This document shows, piece after piece, positions 1 through 11,024 of a stretch of 64,000 nt of DNA. The notes under the pieces were generated by a model. It ran no database searches. It was given only the letters and a program-made list of their open reading frames with translations, and had not been told where the DNA came from. A program made the translations under genes and the position numbers. How positions within the stretch are numbered: position 1 is the first letter of the stretch; each line of letters begins with the position of its first letter. Source of the stretch: Bog-473 sp963764305 (GTDB lineage Bacteria; Actinomycetota; Acidimicrobiia; Acidimicrobiales; RAAP-2); assembly GCA_963764305.1 (NCBI GenBank), contig CAVXSD010000003.1, forward strand, positions 62,001 to 126,000, written 5' to 3'.

Positions 1-1
1 C

Positions 2-703
2 CTCCACCTCTCCGGGCGCGCCTTCCTCGCCCACATGGCGCTCCCGGCGCTGGCCGCCGCCGGGGTCACCGCATTCGTCGTCGGTGCCGTGCACCACCGC
101 GCCCTCCGCGCCACCATCGCTCCGACGACCGAGGCGGAACGCCCCGTCCTCGGTCTCGGGCTCCTGGCCGTGGCGGTCGTCACCGTCCTCGTGCTGGCGT
201 TGCGAGCCCCGGCGCTCCCCGTGGCCGGGGTCGGCGTCGCCGCCGTGCTGCTCCGGGGACGGTCGGACGGCAGACCGGGCGGCTGGACCCGGGGCGCGCT
301 CGAGGTCCTCGGCGTCCCCGTCCTGGTCGCGCTCTTCGGCCTGGCCGTGGCCCTCGGCACGCTCGGACGGTCGTGGTCGGGCCCGGCCACACTGCTGTCC
401 CATCTCGATGCCGGGGGCACCGCCGCCGTGGCCGCGCTCACCAGTGTCCTGGTGAACAACCTGCCGGCCGCGTCGCTGCTGGCGGCGCGCCAACCTCCCC
501 ACCCCTTCGCCCTGCTGATCGGCCTCAACGTGGGGCCGAACCTGTTCGTGACGGGCTCGTTGGCCTGGCTGCTCTGGTTGCGGGCGGCCAGGGGGGCGGG
601 CGGGCAGCCCGACGTGCGGCGAGCGAGCCTGCTCGGGGTGGCCAGTGCGCCGTTGGCGATCGTCGCCGCCGTGACCGTGCTGATCGCTGAAGGAATCCAC
701 TGA
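2..703 (+). CDS. ArsB/SLC13-type ion permease, C-terminal part (5' truncated)
   Basis: The reading frame is open at the window edge, so the true start lies upstream and 233 residues are visible. The protein is almost entirely hydrophobic, with about six membrane segments. Near the C-terminal half it has the pattern VNNLPAA, followed by GLNVGPNLFVTGSLAWLLWL, which is characteristic of the ArsB/NhaD/citrate-transporter superfamily of inner-membrane anion or cation permeases. The substrate cannot be decided from this half: arsenite efflux is the usual annotation, but no arsR or arsC lies beside it. It converges on the esterase gene with 42 bp between. Confidence 0.72.
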   Translation, partial: LHLSGRAFLAHMALPALAAAGVTAFVVGAVHHRALRATIAPTTEAERPVLGLGLLAVAVVTVLVLALRAPALPVAGVGVAAVLLRGRSDGRPGGWTRGALEVLGVPVLVALFGLAVALGTLGRSWSGPATLLSHLDAGGTAAVAALTSVLVNNLPAASLLAARQPPHPFALLIGLNVGPNLFVTGSLAWLLWLRAARGAGGQPDVRRASLLGVASAPLAIVAAVTVLIAEGIH

Positions 704-745
704 AGAGCGGTCAGGCAGGCCGGCCCGACCCGGCCGGGGCCGGGA

Positions 746-1696
746 TCAGTCCCCTTGGACGCCGAGCGCCTGCCGCAGCACCAGCGCGGACTCGCGCTGG
801 GCGCGCATCGACACTGCCGCCGTCGTCACCAGGGCGGAGCCGTGAAAGGTCCCGGGGAACTGGTGCAACTCCACCGAGACGCCCGCCTGCAGCAGGCGCT
901 GGGCGTAGGTGATCCCCTCGTCGCGCAGCGGATCGTTCTCGGCCGTGGAGACGTAGGCCGGCGGCAGCCCGGTCAGATCGTCCGCCCGGGCCGGCGCGGC
1001 GTAGGCCGGCACGTCGGCGGTCCCGTAGAGCGGCCCGAGATAGGCCCGCCAGCTCTGCACGGCCAGCGGCCTGTTCCACATGGGCGAGTCCACGAACGTC
1101 TGCATGGAGCCGGTCTGGAGCCGATCGTCGAGCTCGGGGATCTGCAGCATCTGGAAGCAGACCGGCGGCCCGCCGTGATCGCGGGCGAGGAGGGCCGTCG
1201 CGGCTGCCAGACCGCCCCCGGCGCTCACGCCGCTCAGGGCCACCCGCCCGGCGTCGACGCCCAACGCGTCGGCCTCGGCGTGCAGGTAGGTGAGCGCGGC
1301 ATAGCAGTCGTGCAGGCCGGCGGGGAACGGATGCTCGGGCGCCAGGCGGTAGTCGACCGACACGACGACGGCGCCGGTGCTGATGGCGGTGAGGGCCGCA
1401 CCGGCGTGCTCGGCCGCGACGCTGCCGATCACGAAGCCGCCCCCGTGGATCATGAGGATCCCGGGCACCCGGTTCGCCGCGGACGCCGAGGCCGGGCGAT
1501 AGACCCGCACCGACACGTCGGGGTCGCCATCTCGACCTGGCACCATGCGGTCCTCGACGGCGAGCGTCTCGATCCCGGGAATGTCGAACGTGATGGAACC
1601 GATCATCTCCTCGAAGGCCCGGCGCGCCGCGGGCGGGTCCGCCAGGTCCATCTGGGGCAGCAGGTCGACCATGGCCGTCAGCTCCGGGTCCATCAT
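746..1696 (-). CDS. alpha/beta hydrolase, HSL-type esterase
   Basis: This 316-residue protein is a cytoplasmic carboxylesterase/lipase of the hormone-sensitive-lipase family. The oxyanion-hole motif HGGG is at residues 84-87. The nucleophile elbow GVSAG has Ser158, and the triad is completed by Asp255 (in ENDPLRDE) and His285 (in FPGTFHG). Length and motif spacing match the family. A GGGAGG ribosome site lies 9 nt before the ATG. It follows the SDR gene on the same strand with a 26-bp gap, so the two may be co-transcribed. The natural ester substrate is unknown. Confidence 0.88.
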   Translation of the reverse strand: MMDPELTAMVDLLPQMDLADPPAARRAFEEMIGSITFDIPGIETLAVEDRMVPGRDGDPDVSVRVYRPASASAANRVPGILMIHGGGFVIGSVAAEHAGAALTAISTGAVVVSVDYRLAPEHPFPAGLHDCYAALTYLHAEADALGVDAGRVALSGVSAGGGLAAATALLARDHGGPPVCFQMLQIPELDDRLQTGSMQTFVDSPMWNRPLAVQSWRAYLGPLYGTADVPAYAAPARADDLTGLPPAYVSTAENDPLRDEGITYAQRLLQAGVSVELHQFPGTFHGSALVTTAAVSMRAQRESALVLRQALGVQGD

Positions 1697-1722
1697 CGCC
1701 GTGCCTCCCCCGCTTGCCGGGA

Positions 1723-2499
1723 CTACTTCGGCTGCATCCGGATGCCGGCGTCGATCCGGATCGACTCGGCGTTGATGTAGGAGTTCGAGAGCAGCTCGAC
1801 GGCCAGAGAGGCGAACTCCGTCGAGTAGCCCAGGCGGTGCGGGAACAGCACGTCCTGGGCCAGCTTCCCCTTGAACGACTCGGAGCCCTCACCGGCGCCG
1901 TAGATCGGCGTGTCGATGAGCCCCGGCAAGATCGTGTTGACCCGGATGCCGACCACCGCCAGGTCACGCGCCACCGGGAGGGTCATACCGACGACCCCGC
2001 CCTTCGACGACGAATAGGCGGCCTGGCCGATCTGCCCGTCCTCGGCCGCCACCGACGACGTGTTCACGATGGCGCCCCGGGCGCCGTCCTCGTCGGACTC
2101 GTTGAGGCTCATCTTGGTGGCGGCGAGCCGGATGCAATTGAACGTCCCGATGAGGTTGATCTCGATCACCCGGCGGTACAGGTCGAGGTCGTGCGCCGAC
2201 GTGTAGTCGCCGTCCCGGCCGATGGTCCGGGTGGCCCAGCCGATGCCGGCGCAGTTCACCAGCGACCTGAGCGGCGCCATCTCGGTCGCGGCATCGACGG
2301 CGGCGATCACCTGCTCGGCGATGGTGACGTCGGTCTGGGCGAAGAGGCCGCCGATCTCCTTGGCCAGTGGCACACCCTTGTCCTCCTGGAGGTCGGCGAC
2401 GACCACGCGGACGCCCCGCTCGGCCAGCAGCCGTGAGGTGGCGAGACCGAGTCCCGACGCCCCTCCGGTGACGATCGCCGACGTGCCGTTCAGATCCAT
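1723..2499 (-). CDS. short-chain dehydrogenase/reductase
   Basis: This is a 258-residue classical SDR with an NAD(P)-binding Rossmann fold. The cofactor motif TGGASGLG is at residues 11-18, NCAG at 82-85, the catalytic Ser at 148-149 and the YxxxK pair at Tyr162/Lys166. It resembles 3-hydroxyacyl-CoA or 3-hydroxy-2-methylbutyryl-CoA dehydrogenases of the HSD10 type, including the DVT motif near residue 57, but the substrate is inferred only. The start is the ATG preceded by AAGGAG at a 12-nt spacing. The frame happens to be open into the argS gene upstream, which is coincidental and not a fusion. Confidence 0.87.
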   Translation of the reverse strand: MDLNGTSAIVTGGASGLGLATSRLLAERGVRVVVADLQEDKGVPLAKEIGGLFAQTDVTIAEQVIAAVDAATEMAPLRSLVNCAGIGWATRTIGRDGDYTSAHDLDLYRRVIEINLIGTFNCIRLAATKMSLNESDEDGARGAIVNTSSVAAEDGQIGQAAYSSSKGGVVGMTLPVARDLAVVGIRVNTILPGLIDTPIYGAGEGSESFKGKLAQDVLFPHRLGYSTEFASLAVELLSNSYINAESIRIDAGIRMQPK

Positions 2500-2585
2500 T
2501 TCGCTGCGACTCCTTATGGGGTGGCCCGCCCTTCGGGCCCGCACTCGCCGTGCCGGCCAGAGGATAGGGGGCGCCCCGGCCGGGG

Positions 2586-4308
2586 TCACATCTGCTCGGG
2601 CGCCTCCATGCCGAGCAACGAGAGCCCGTGCTCGAGCACCCGTGCCGTCAGATCGCAGAGGCCGAGCCGCGAAGAGCGCGCCGATTCGTCGTCGACCAGC
2701 ACCCGGCAGGCCTCGTAGAACGTGGTGAACGAGGTGGCCAGCTCGAAGAGGTAGGTGCAGAGCTTGGAGGGGCTGAGCGTCTCCGCCGCCGCCTCGACCG
2801 CCGCTGCGAAGCCCAGCAATTGCAGAGCCAGCGCGCGTTCGGAGGGCTCGCCGAGCTGCGGCACCGCGCCCGGTGCCGGCGGCGCCACGCCGGCCCGCCG
2901 GAAAATGGAACGGATGCGGGCGTGCGCGTACTGCAAGTAGGGCCCGGTGTCGCCCTCGAAGGCCAGCATGCGGTCCCAGTCGAAGACGTAGTCCCGCACG
3001 CGTTCGGTGGACAGGTCGGCGTACTTGACCGCGCCGACGCCGAGCGTGGTGCGCGACCGCGGCCTGGCGCTCCGGTGAGAGGTCGCTGGCGCGCTCCTTC
3101 ATGGCGGAGGCGGCCCGGTCGACCCCCTCGGTCAGCAGGTCGATGAGGCGCTCGGAGCCGCCGGCGCGGCTGGCCAGCTTCTTGCCGTCGGTCCCGAGGA
3201 CCAGGCCGAAGCTGACGTGGACGGCGGCCGCCTCGGCGGGCAGGTACCCGGCCAGGGCGGCGACGGCGAAGACCAGGCGCAGGTGCAGGGACTGCTCCGC
3301 GCCGACGACGTAGACCAACCGGGTGGCGCCGATCCGGCCGGTGCGGTCGCGCACGCAGGCGAGGTCGGTGGCCGGGTAGCCGTACCCGCCGTCGGACTTG
3401 CGCACGATCAGGGGCAACGGCGCCCCGTTGCGGTTCTCGAAGCCCCCCGGGAACACGCACAGTGCCCCGTCGTTCGCCACCAGCAGGCCCTTCTCGTCGA
3501 GCTCGGAGACCACCACGGGCAGCAACGGGTTGTAGAAGCTCTCTCCCACGACGTCGTCGGGGGTCAGGAGCACCCCGAGCAGCTCATAGACCTCGCCGGC
3601 ATGGCGCATCGACTCCGCCACGAAGATGCGCCAGAGGTGCATCGTCTCGTCGTCGCCGCCCTGCAGCAGAACCACGCGGCGCCGGCACCGCTCGGCGAAG
3701 GTGGGGTCGCTGTCGAACTTCAGGCGCGCCGCGGCGTAGAACTCGTTGAGGTCCCGGACGCTGAAGGACTCCGCGTTGGCCGCACCGTCGACGTCGACGA
3801 GGTGCTCGATCAGCATGCCGAACGGCGTGCCCCAGTCCCCGATGTGGTTCTCCCGCCGCACGTCGTGGCCCAGGAACCCGAGGACGCGGGCCAGGGCGTC
3901 GCCGATGAGCGTGCTGCGCAGATGGCCGACGTGCATCTCCTTGGCCACGTTGGGCGCCGAGTAGTCGATGACGACGGTCTCGGGGTGCGCCGCCGTCTCG
4001 ACACCCAGCCGCTCGTCGGCGGACAACGCCGCCACCTGCCCGGACACGAAGGTGTCGGACAGCGTCAGGTTGATGAAGCCGGGTCCGCTGACCTCCACCA
4101 CCGAGCAGAGGTCCCCGAGCTCGGCCGCCGCCACGACCTCGTCGGCCACCTGGCGCGGCGGCCGGCCGACGACCTTGGCCAGGGGCAGGGCGCCGTTGGC
4201 CTGGAAGTCCGCCCGGTCGGAGACCCGCAGCACGGGGTCCGCGCCGGGAACCACGGTGTCGAAGGCGGCCTGGAGGCGCTGGAGGAGGACGCTGGAAGCG
4301 TCGGGCAT
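2586..4308 (-). CDS. argS: arginyl-tRNA synthetase, with one internal frameshift
   Basis: This class I synthetase charges tRNA-Arg in the cytosol. The first frame (4308 to about 3053) carries the N-terminal domain, the HIGH-equivalent HVGH at residues 126-129 and the GKKLASRAGG loop. The C-terminal anticodon-binding part (RDYVFDWDRMLAFEGDT through the end) is read in another frame. The shift lies at about 3051-3055. Restoring a GC dinucleotide in the GCGCG run gives a continuous protein of about 574 residues, the usual length, with the conserved GVGAVKYADLST restored. argS is normally essential and single-copy, so a sequence error is the likelier explanation than a real mutation. Confidence 0.9.
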
Positions 4309-4340
4309 CCCTCATTCTCGCATGCCCGGACGGGGGCGCC

Positions 4341-5444
4341 TCAGTCCGGGGGCGCCCCCATGCCTCCGTCCATCAGCCCGTACCTGCGGTAGGGGCCGAA
4401 GAAGCCGTGCTCGAGCAAGCCGTACCCGACGTGGCCGTCGTAGGAGAACTCGGCCACGTGGTCGACGATGCCGTACTGGGCCAGCCCCTGCACCTCGTCG
4501 ACGGCGAGGACGAGGCCCTGGGTCACCGGTTCGGTGCCGTGGTACATCCCGTGCCGCCAGTCGGCGTCGATGCCGTAGCCGGTCCCGATGGAGACGAAGT
4601 TGGCCAGCAGCGAGCGGCACGTGACCTCGATGCCGGCCTCGGGGAATCGCACCACCGAATGGTCGATGACGCGGGTGCCCGGAATCAGATGGTGCTCGTG
4701 CTCGGACCGGCCGAGATCCTCGACGGGCCGGCCGGGGTCGACCCAGACCCGCTCGCTCTGCACCAGCGGCCGCTCGCCGTCGTCCCGCTCGTGGCAGATG
4801 TACATGATGGCGTGGTCGTCGAACTGCATGGGGAAGTAGTTCCACATCCCGCCCAGCACGAGCTCGCCCTGGCGGATACCGTCGCTCTCGGGCTCACCCA
4901 CCGGGCGGACGCCCCACGACCGGTCGCGGGTCCCCCAGCAACGGTCCGGGGTCACCGGGAGATCGACCCCGCCCACGGACAGCGTGCCCGACCAGCAACC
5001 CGTCTGGGCCAGGCGCTGGGTGTCGAAGACGACCTTGCCCTTGCTCCGCATGTACTGGCGGGGCTCGGCCATGGCGGGAATGTGCCCCTCCCAAGTGACG
5101 TCCATCGCCACGCTGTGCTCGGTGGGCTCGACCACGACCCGCAGGCGGCGCAGGGGCTCGAGCACCTCCACCCGGAAGGGCCCGACGGAGAGGTCGCCCC
5201 GGTCGACCAGGGGTGCCGAGGCGCGCACCACGTGCTGGGACCCGCCATGGCGCACGTCGATGAACGCGTCGACCACGCCGAGGTTCGGGTACTGGCCGTA
5301 GCCGAAGATGGCGAACCAGTCACCCGAGCCGGGGTGCATGTTGAAGTAGTAGCGGTCGTAGAAGTTGCGGTCGCTCGTCGCCGGGTGGGCGATGAACTCG
5401 GCCGCTTGGTGGACGGGGTAGTCGTCCCACGAGGAGAGGGTCAT
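4341..5444 (-). CDS. conserved hypothetical protein, DUF7064/DUF7065-like
   Basis: This is a soluble protein of 367 residues with no signal peptide or membrane segment. It is rich in Trp, Tyr and His, and short beta-strand-like stretches dominate, suggesting a two-lobed lipocalin/CrtC-like beta-barrel. I recall similar proteins annotated DUF7064/DUF7065 in Actinobacteria near lipid or steroid catabolism genes, but that assignment is tentative and no catalytic motif is visible. The start is the ATG at 5444, which overlaps the stop of the small zinc-ribbon gene upstream (ATGA), implying translational coupling. The longer in-frame extension to 5552 is low-complexity Ala/Arg and was not used. Confidence 0.6.
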   Translation of the reverse strand: MTLSSWDDYPVHQAAEFIAHPATSDRNFYDRYYFNMHPGSGDWFAIFGYGQYPNLGVVDAFIDVRHGGSQHVVRASAPLVDRGDLSVGPFRVEVLEPLRRLRVVVEPTEHSVAMDVTWEGHIPAMAEPRQYMRSKGKVVFDTQRLAQTGCWSGTLSVGGVDLPVTPDRCWGTRDRSWGVRPVGEPESDGIRQGELVLGGMWNYFPMQFDDHAIMYICHERDDGERPLVQSERVWVDPGRPVEDLGRSEHEHHLIPGTRVIDHSVVRFPEAGIEVTCRSLLANFVSIGTGYGIDADWRHGMYHGTEPVTQGLVLAVDEVQGLAQYGIVDHVAEFSYDGHVGYGLLEHGFFGPYRRYGLMDGGMGAPPD

Positions 5445-5572
5445 GTCGGCGCGCTCAGCAGCACGCGCAGCCGCTGCCGCAGCCGCTGGCCGGGCGTGTC
5501 GGCATCGGCCACGGGCCGGCGCCCGTCGAAGACGGCGTGACAGGTCGAACAACGGAATTCGTAGACGGGCAC
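5441..5572 (-). CDS. FmdB-type zinc-ribbon protein, internally truncated
   Basis: This 43-residue ORF opens MPVYEFRCSTCHAVF with a CxxC knuckle, the signature of FmdB-family putative regulatory zinc ribbons. A strong GGAGG site lies 7 nt before the GTG start. Normal family members are 70-110 residues and have a second CxxxH/CxxC knuckle. Here that part is missing and the reading frame ends LRQRLRVLLSAPT. In another frame the same bases encode SGCGSGCACC followed by a stop, which looks like a family C-terminal tail. An internal deletion with frame change is therefore likely. Its stop overlaps the start of the next gene by 4 bp. Confidence 0.5.
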   Translation of the reverse strand: MPVYEFRCSTCHAVFDGRRPVADADTPGQRLRQRLRVLLSAPT

Positions 5573-5644
5573 GGGCAGACCTCCGGTGCGGCAGCCTACG
5601 CGAGGCGCCTGGAGCCCGGGCTCACCGAGCCCCGACGACGTGTC

Positions 5645-7027
5645 CTACGGCTGCGCGAAGCCGTAGATCGGCTCGCCGTTGTACGAAGCTGAGTCGGCCG
5701 GCAGGAACGGCCCGTCGAGCGCCACCGACAGGAAGCCGCTGCGGCCCGGCCCCGAATCGCCCCCGACCGTCATGATGGCGTCGTCCGGCCAGACCTGGGT
5801 CACGATCCCGACGTGCACGGACGTGGCCGTGCTCTGCGGGCCGGTCCCGTAGAAGACGGCGTCGCCGACCGCCGGCATGGCCGTCGGCGGTAGGGCGCGG
5901 CCGTGGGCGGCAGCCCAGCTCCACATGTCACCCGTGAAGGCGTAGCGCGGGACGGGGTATCCGGCCTGCTCCCAGGCCCAGGTGGCGAACAGCGCGCACC
6001 ACTGCTCGCACGGGCCGTACGGGTTGCAGAAGAGACCCTGGGTGTCGGGGTCGGGCTCGATCTGGGAGGCCACGCCGGCGGCGATGGTGGCCGAGCCGGG
6101 GAACATCGGTTCGGGCGTGGCGGTCGAGAAGCTGTACTGCCAGGCCTGCGGATCGAGCAGCCAGTACCCGGTCCCCTTGTTGTTCCCGATGATGGCCGAG
6201 ATCTGCGTTGCCGTCGGGTTCAACGAGAGGCCGCCGAAGGCCTGGGCGTCGCCGTAGGGCAGCACGACCCCGTTCTGGGTCGCCAGGAGGTAACCGCCCC
6301 CGTCGGGTGAGGCCACCATGCCGACCACGCCGTCGGGCAGGTTGGCGGCGCCGGCCGAGCCGTGGAACTGCGCGTCGCCGTAGTTGAAGATGCCGCCGTC
6401 GGCCGCGACGAGCCAGTACCCCCTGCCGTCCTGCGTCGTCGCCATGCCCACGATCGGCTCGTTGAGCCGCGTGCCGCCCGTGCTCCCGTAGAAGCCGGCG
6501 TCGCCGTAGGCGAAGATGCCGCCGTCGGCCGCCACGAGCCAGTACCCCTTGCCGTCCGGCGTGGCGGTCATGCCGACGATCGGCTGGTTGAGGCGGGTGC
6601 TGCCCATGGAGCCGTAGAAGGACGCGTCGCCGTAAGCGAACACCCCGCCGTCGAGCGCGCCCATCCAGTAGCCCTTGGCGTCCGGCGTGGTCGCCATCGC
6701 CACAATGGGGCCCTGCAGCGGCAGGCTGCCGGCGGAGCCCTCGAAGGTGGCGTCGCCGAACGCGAAGACACCGCCGTCCGCGCTGGCCAGCAGGTACCCG
6801 TTGCCGTCCGCCGTGGCGACGCCGGAGAAGACGGGCGAGTTCAGGGGCTGGGGCATCGGCGGATCGGTCAGGCTCACGCTGCCGAAGCCGATCATCCCCC
6901 CGTCGTCGTAGACCGCTCCGGCGGGGGTCCCGCCGATGGCGCCCAGCCCGAAGCCGACGACCAGCGCGCCCGGAACGAGGACTGCCGCCACCGCCATTGT
7001 CACCAGTGACGGGATCAACGACGCCAA
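5645..7027 (-). CDS. secreted repeat protein with C-terminal CHAP amidase domain
   Basis: The protein has 460 residues. An N-terminal hydrophobic segment (about residues 3-30) acts as signal or membrane anchor. Then come five to six tandem repeats of about 42 residues with the core GYWLVAADGGIFAYGDA and FxGS, a propeller-like module common in secreted Acidimicrobiia proteins. From about residue 330 there is a CHAP domain with likely catalytic Cys344 (in EQWCALFATWAW) and His405 (in SVHVGIV). CHAP domains cleave peptidoglycan peptides, so this is probably a cell-wall hydrolase acting outside the membrane, with the repeats as a binding platform. A GTTACG direct repeat lies about 100 bp upstream. 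Confidence 0.82.
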   Translation of the reverse strand: MASLIPSLVTMAVAAVLVPGALVVGFGLGAIGGTPAGAVYDDGGMIGFGSVSLTDPPMPQPLNSPVFSGVATADGNGYLLASADGGVFAFGDATFEGSAGSLPLQGPIVAMATTPDAKGYWMGALDGGVFAYGDASFYGSMGSTRLNQPIVGMTATPDGKGYWLVAADGGIFAYGDAGFYGSTGGTRLNEPIVGMATTQDGRGYWLVAADGGIFNYGDAQFHGSAGAANLPDGVVGMVASPDGGGYLLATQNGVVLPYGDAQAFGGLSLNPTATQISAIIGNNKGTGYWLLDPQAWQYSFSTATPEPMFPGSATIAAGVASQIEPDPDTQGLFCNPYGPCEQWCALFATWAWEQAGYPVPRYAFTGDMWSWAAAHGRALPPTAMPAVGDAVFYGTGPQSTATSVHVGIVTQVWPDDAIMTVGGDSGPGRSGFLSVALDGPFLPADSASYNGEPIYGFAQP

Positions 7028-7128
7028 GCGGGGGTGCCGCGGGCCCGACCGGGTGACACCCGGGTGCCTCCGCGTGTGCGCACACCGTCGATTCTGTCCC
7101 CTGTGCCTGGTGCCGGGGCGCCAGTGCG

Positions 7129-7150
7129 GTTACGAAGTCGTTACGAAGTC
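7129..7150. promoter_or_regulatory. tandem 11-bp direct repeat, possible response-regulator box
   Basis: Two perfect adjacent copies of GTTACGAAGTC lie midway between the divergent CHAP and aconitase genes. The spacing is one helical turn (GTTACG-N5-GTTACG), as in sites bound by tandem OmpR-family response regulators. The pattern resembles, from memory, MtrA boxes that control cell-wall peptidase genes in other Actinobacteria. Binding is inferred, not shown. Confidence 0.4.
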
Positions 7151-7256
7151 GGCGTCCAACGCGCGTGTGAGCCGAGGCGCGGCACCGAGACCGCCTTCCG
7201 GGACGCGCCGGCGTCGCGTGTGGGCGGCCGGCGCAGCCTCACGGCAGAATGGGTCC

Positions 7257-9968
<2,712 letters not shown>

Positions 9969-9987
9969 GCTCGTCAGCCGTCAGCCG

Positions 9988-10326
9988 TCAGCCGTCGAAT
10001 GCGGCCAGGGCCTTCTTGGGCGCCCGGCGCCGCCAGGCCTCGACGAGCAACTCGCGGAGGAGGGGCGCGGTGGCCGCTCCGAGGACCACCCGGCAGCCGC
10101 GCCGTTTGGTGCCCCACCACAGCTCCTCGACGGCGGCCGGGTACTCCGCACAGTACGCCGCCACCTCGTCGTCGCCCACGAAGACATGGACGCGCCCGCC
10201 CTCGGGCGGGATGGTGGCGAAGATCTTCCCGGCAACGCGGAACGAGGTCATGTCGTGGTGCGGTGCCTCGGCGGTCTCCGGCAGCGACAGCGCGAGTCGG
10301 CGGACGGTGGCCACGGACACGCCCAT
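9988..10326 (-). CDS. MmcQ/YjbR family DNA-binding protein
   Basis: This small cytoplasmic protein of 112 residues has the MmcQ/YjbR pattern: RRLALSLPETAEAPHHDMTSFRV, then GKIFATI, then the C-terminal ELLVEAWRRRAPKKAL. The fold is a double-wing MotCF-like domain often annotated as DNA-binding, but the cellular role is unknown. Its ATG overlaps the stop of the amidotransferase gene upstream (TGATG), so translation is probably coupled to it. Confidence 0.85.
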   Translation of the reverse strand: MGVSVATVRRLALSLPETAEAPHHDMTSFRVAGKIFATIPPEGGRVHVFVGDDEVAAYCAEYPAAVEELWWGTKRRGCRVVLGAATAPLLRELLVEAWRRRAPKKALAAFDG

Positions 10327-11018
10327 CAGCCCGCCGGGCCGTCCGCGGCCAGGCCGACGAAGCGACGGATGATGCCGTCGCCGGCGCGGCTGACATGCGC
10401 CACGTCGGAGGTCCGCAGGTAGACGCCGGGCGGGAGGTGCGGTCCCCAGTGGCCGACCAGGCTGGCGGTCACCTCCACGTGGAATTGCAGGCCGTAGGCG
10501 CGGGTGCCGATCCGGAAGGCCTGGTTCTCGTAGGCGTGGTTGCCCGCCACGCGCACCGCTCCCTCCGGAAGGCCGAAGGTGTCTCCGTGCCAGTGCACGC
10601 ACGGGAGCGGAGTGGGGGCAGGCCCGAATACGGGGTCGCCGATGGCGCCCGTCGTGAGGTGCACCTCGCCGACGCCGTATTCGGGGGCCGGCCCCTGGGT
10701 CACCGGTGCGCCGAAGGCGGCGGCCAGCTGCTGGGCGCCGAGGCACACGCCGAGCACCGGTCGCCCGGCCTCGACCGCCTGGCGCAGGAGGGCGCGCTCG
10801 TCCGCCAGCCATGCCAGATCATCGTGCACGCCCATCGGACCACCCATCACGACGAGCCCCGCCATGTCCGCGACCGCCGCGGGCGGCGGGATGGCGTCAC
10901 CGCGGTCCACGCGCACCACCGTGAGGTCGGCGCCCGAGTCGCTCACAGCGAGGGCGATGGCGCCCGGACCCTCGAACGCCACGTGCTGCACCAGCAGCCA
11001 GGGGTCACCGGAGCCCAT
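10326..11018 (-). CDS. class I glutamine amidotransferase, GMP-synthase-like
   Basis: The protein has 230 residues and a single class I glutaminase domain. GGPMGVHDD and the nucleophile elbow GVCLGAQ (Cys) are followed by GLQFHVE with the catalytic His-Glu. There is no synthetase domain, so it is a free-standing amidotransferase of the GuaA-N-like type, often linked to gamma-glutamyl hydrolysis or transfer in polyamine or amino-acid catabolism. The acceptor substrate is unknown. It lies between a PIG-L deacetylase and the MmcQ gene, with a 6-bp gap and an overlap, suggesting one transcription unit. Confidence 0.85.
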   Translation of the reverse strand: MGSGDPWLLVQHVAFEGPGAIALAVSDSGADLTVVRVDRGDAIPPPAAVADMAGLVVMGGPMGVHDDLAWLADERALLRQAVEAGRPVLGVCLGAQQLAAAFGAPVTQGPAPEYGVGEVHLTTGAIGDPVFGPAPTPLPCVHWHGDTFGLPEGAVRVAGNHAYENQAFRIGTRAYGLQFHVEVTASLVGHWGPHLPPGVYLRTSDVAHVSRAGDGIIRRFVGLAADGPAG

Positions 11019-11024
11019 GTCGCC

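Noticed and set aside
1723..4308. 861-residue ArgS-SDR fusion protein
   Set aside because: The long frame is accidental. After about 3053 it reads an argS shadow; the true ArgS C-terminus is in another frame and the SDR has its own ATG with AAGGAG.
6936..7256. Aconitase extended to 1010 residues
   Set aside because: The added part is antisense of the CHAP gene and the promoter region; homology starts at the ATG at 7257.
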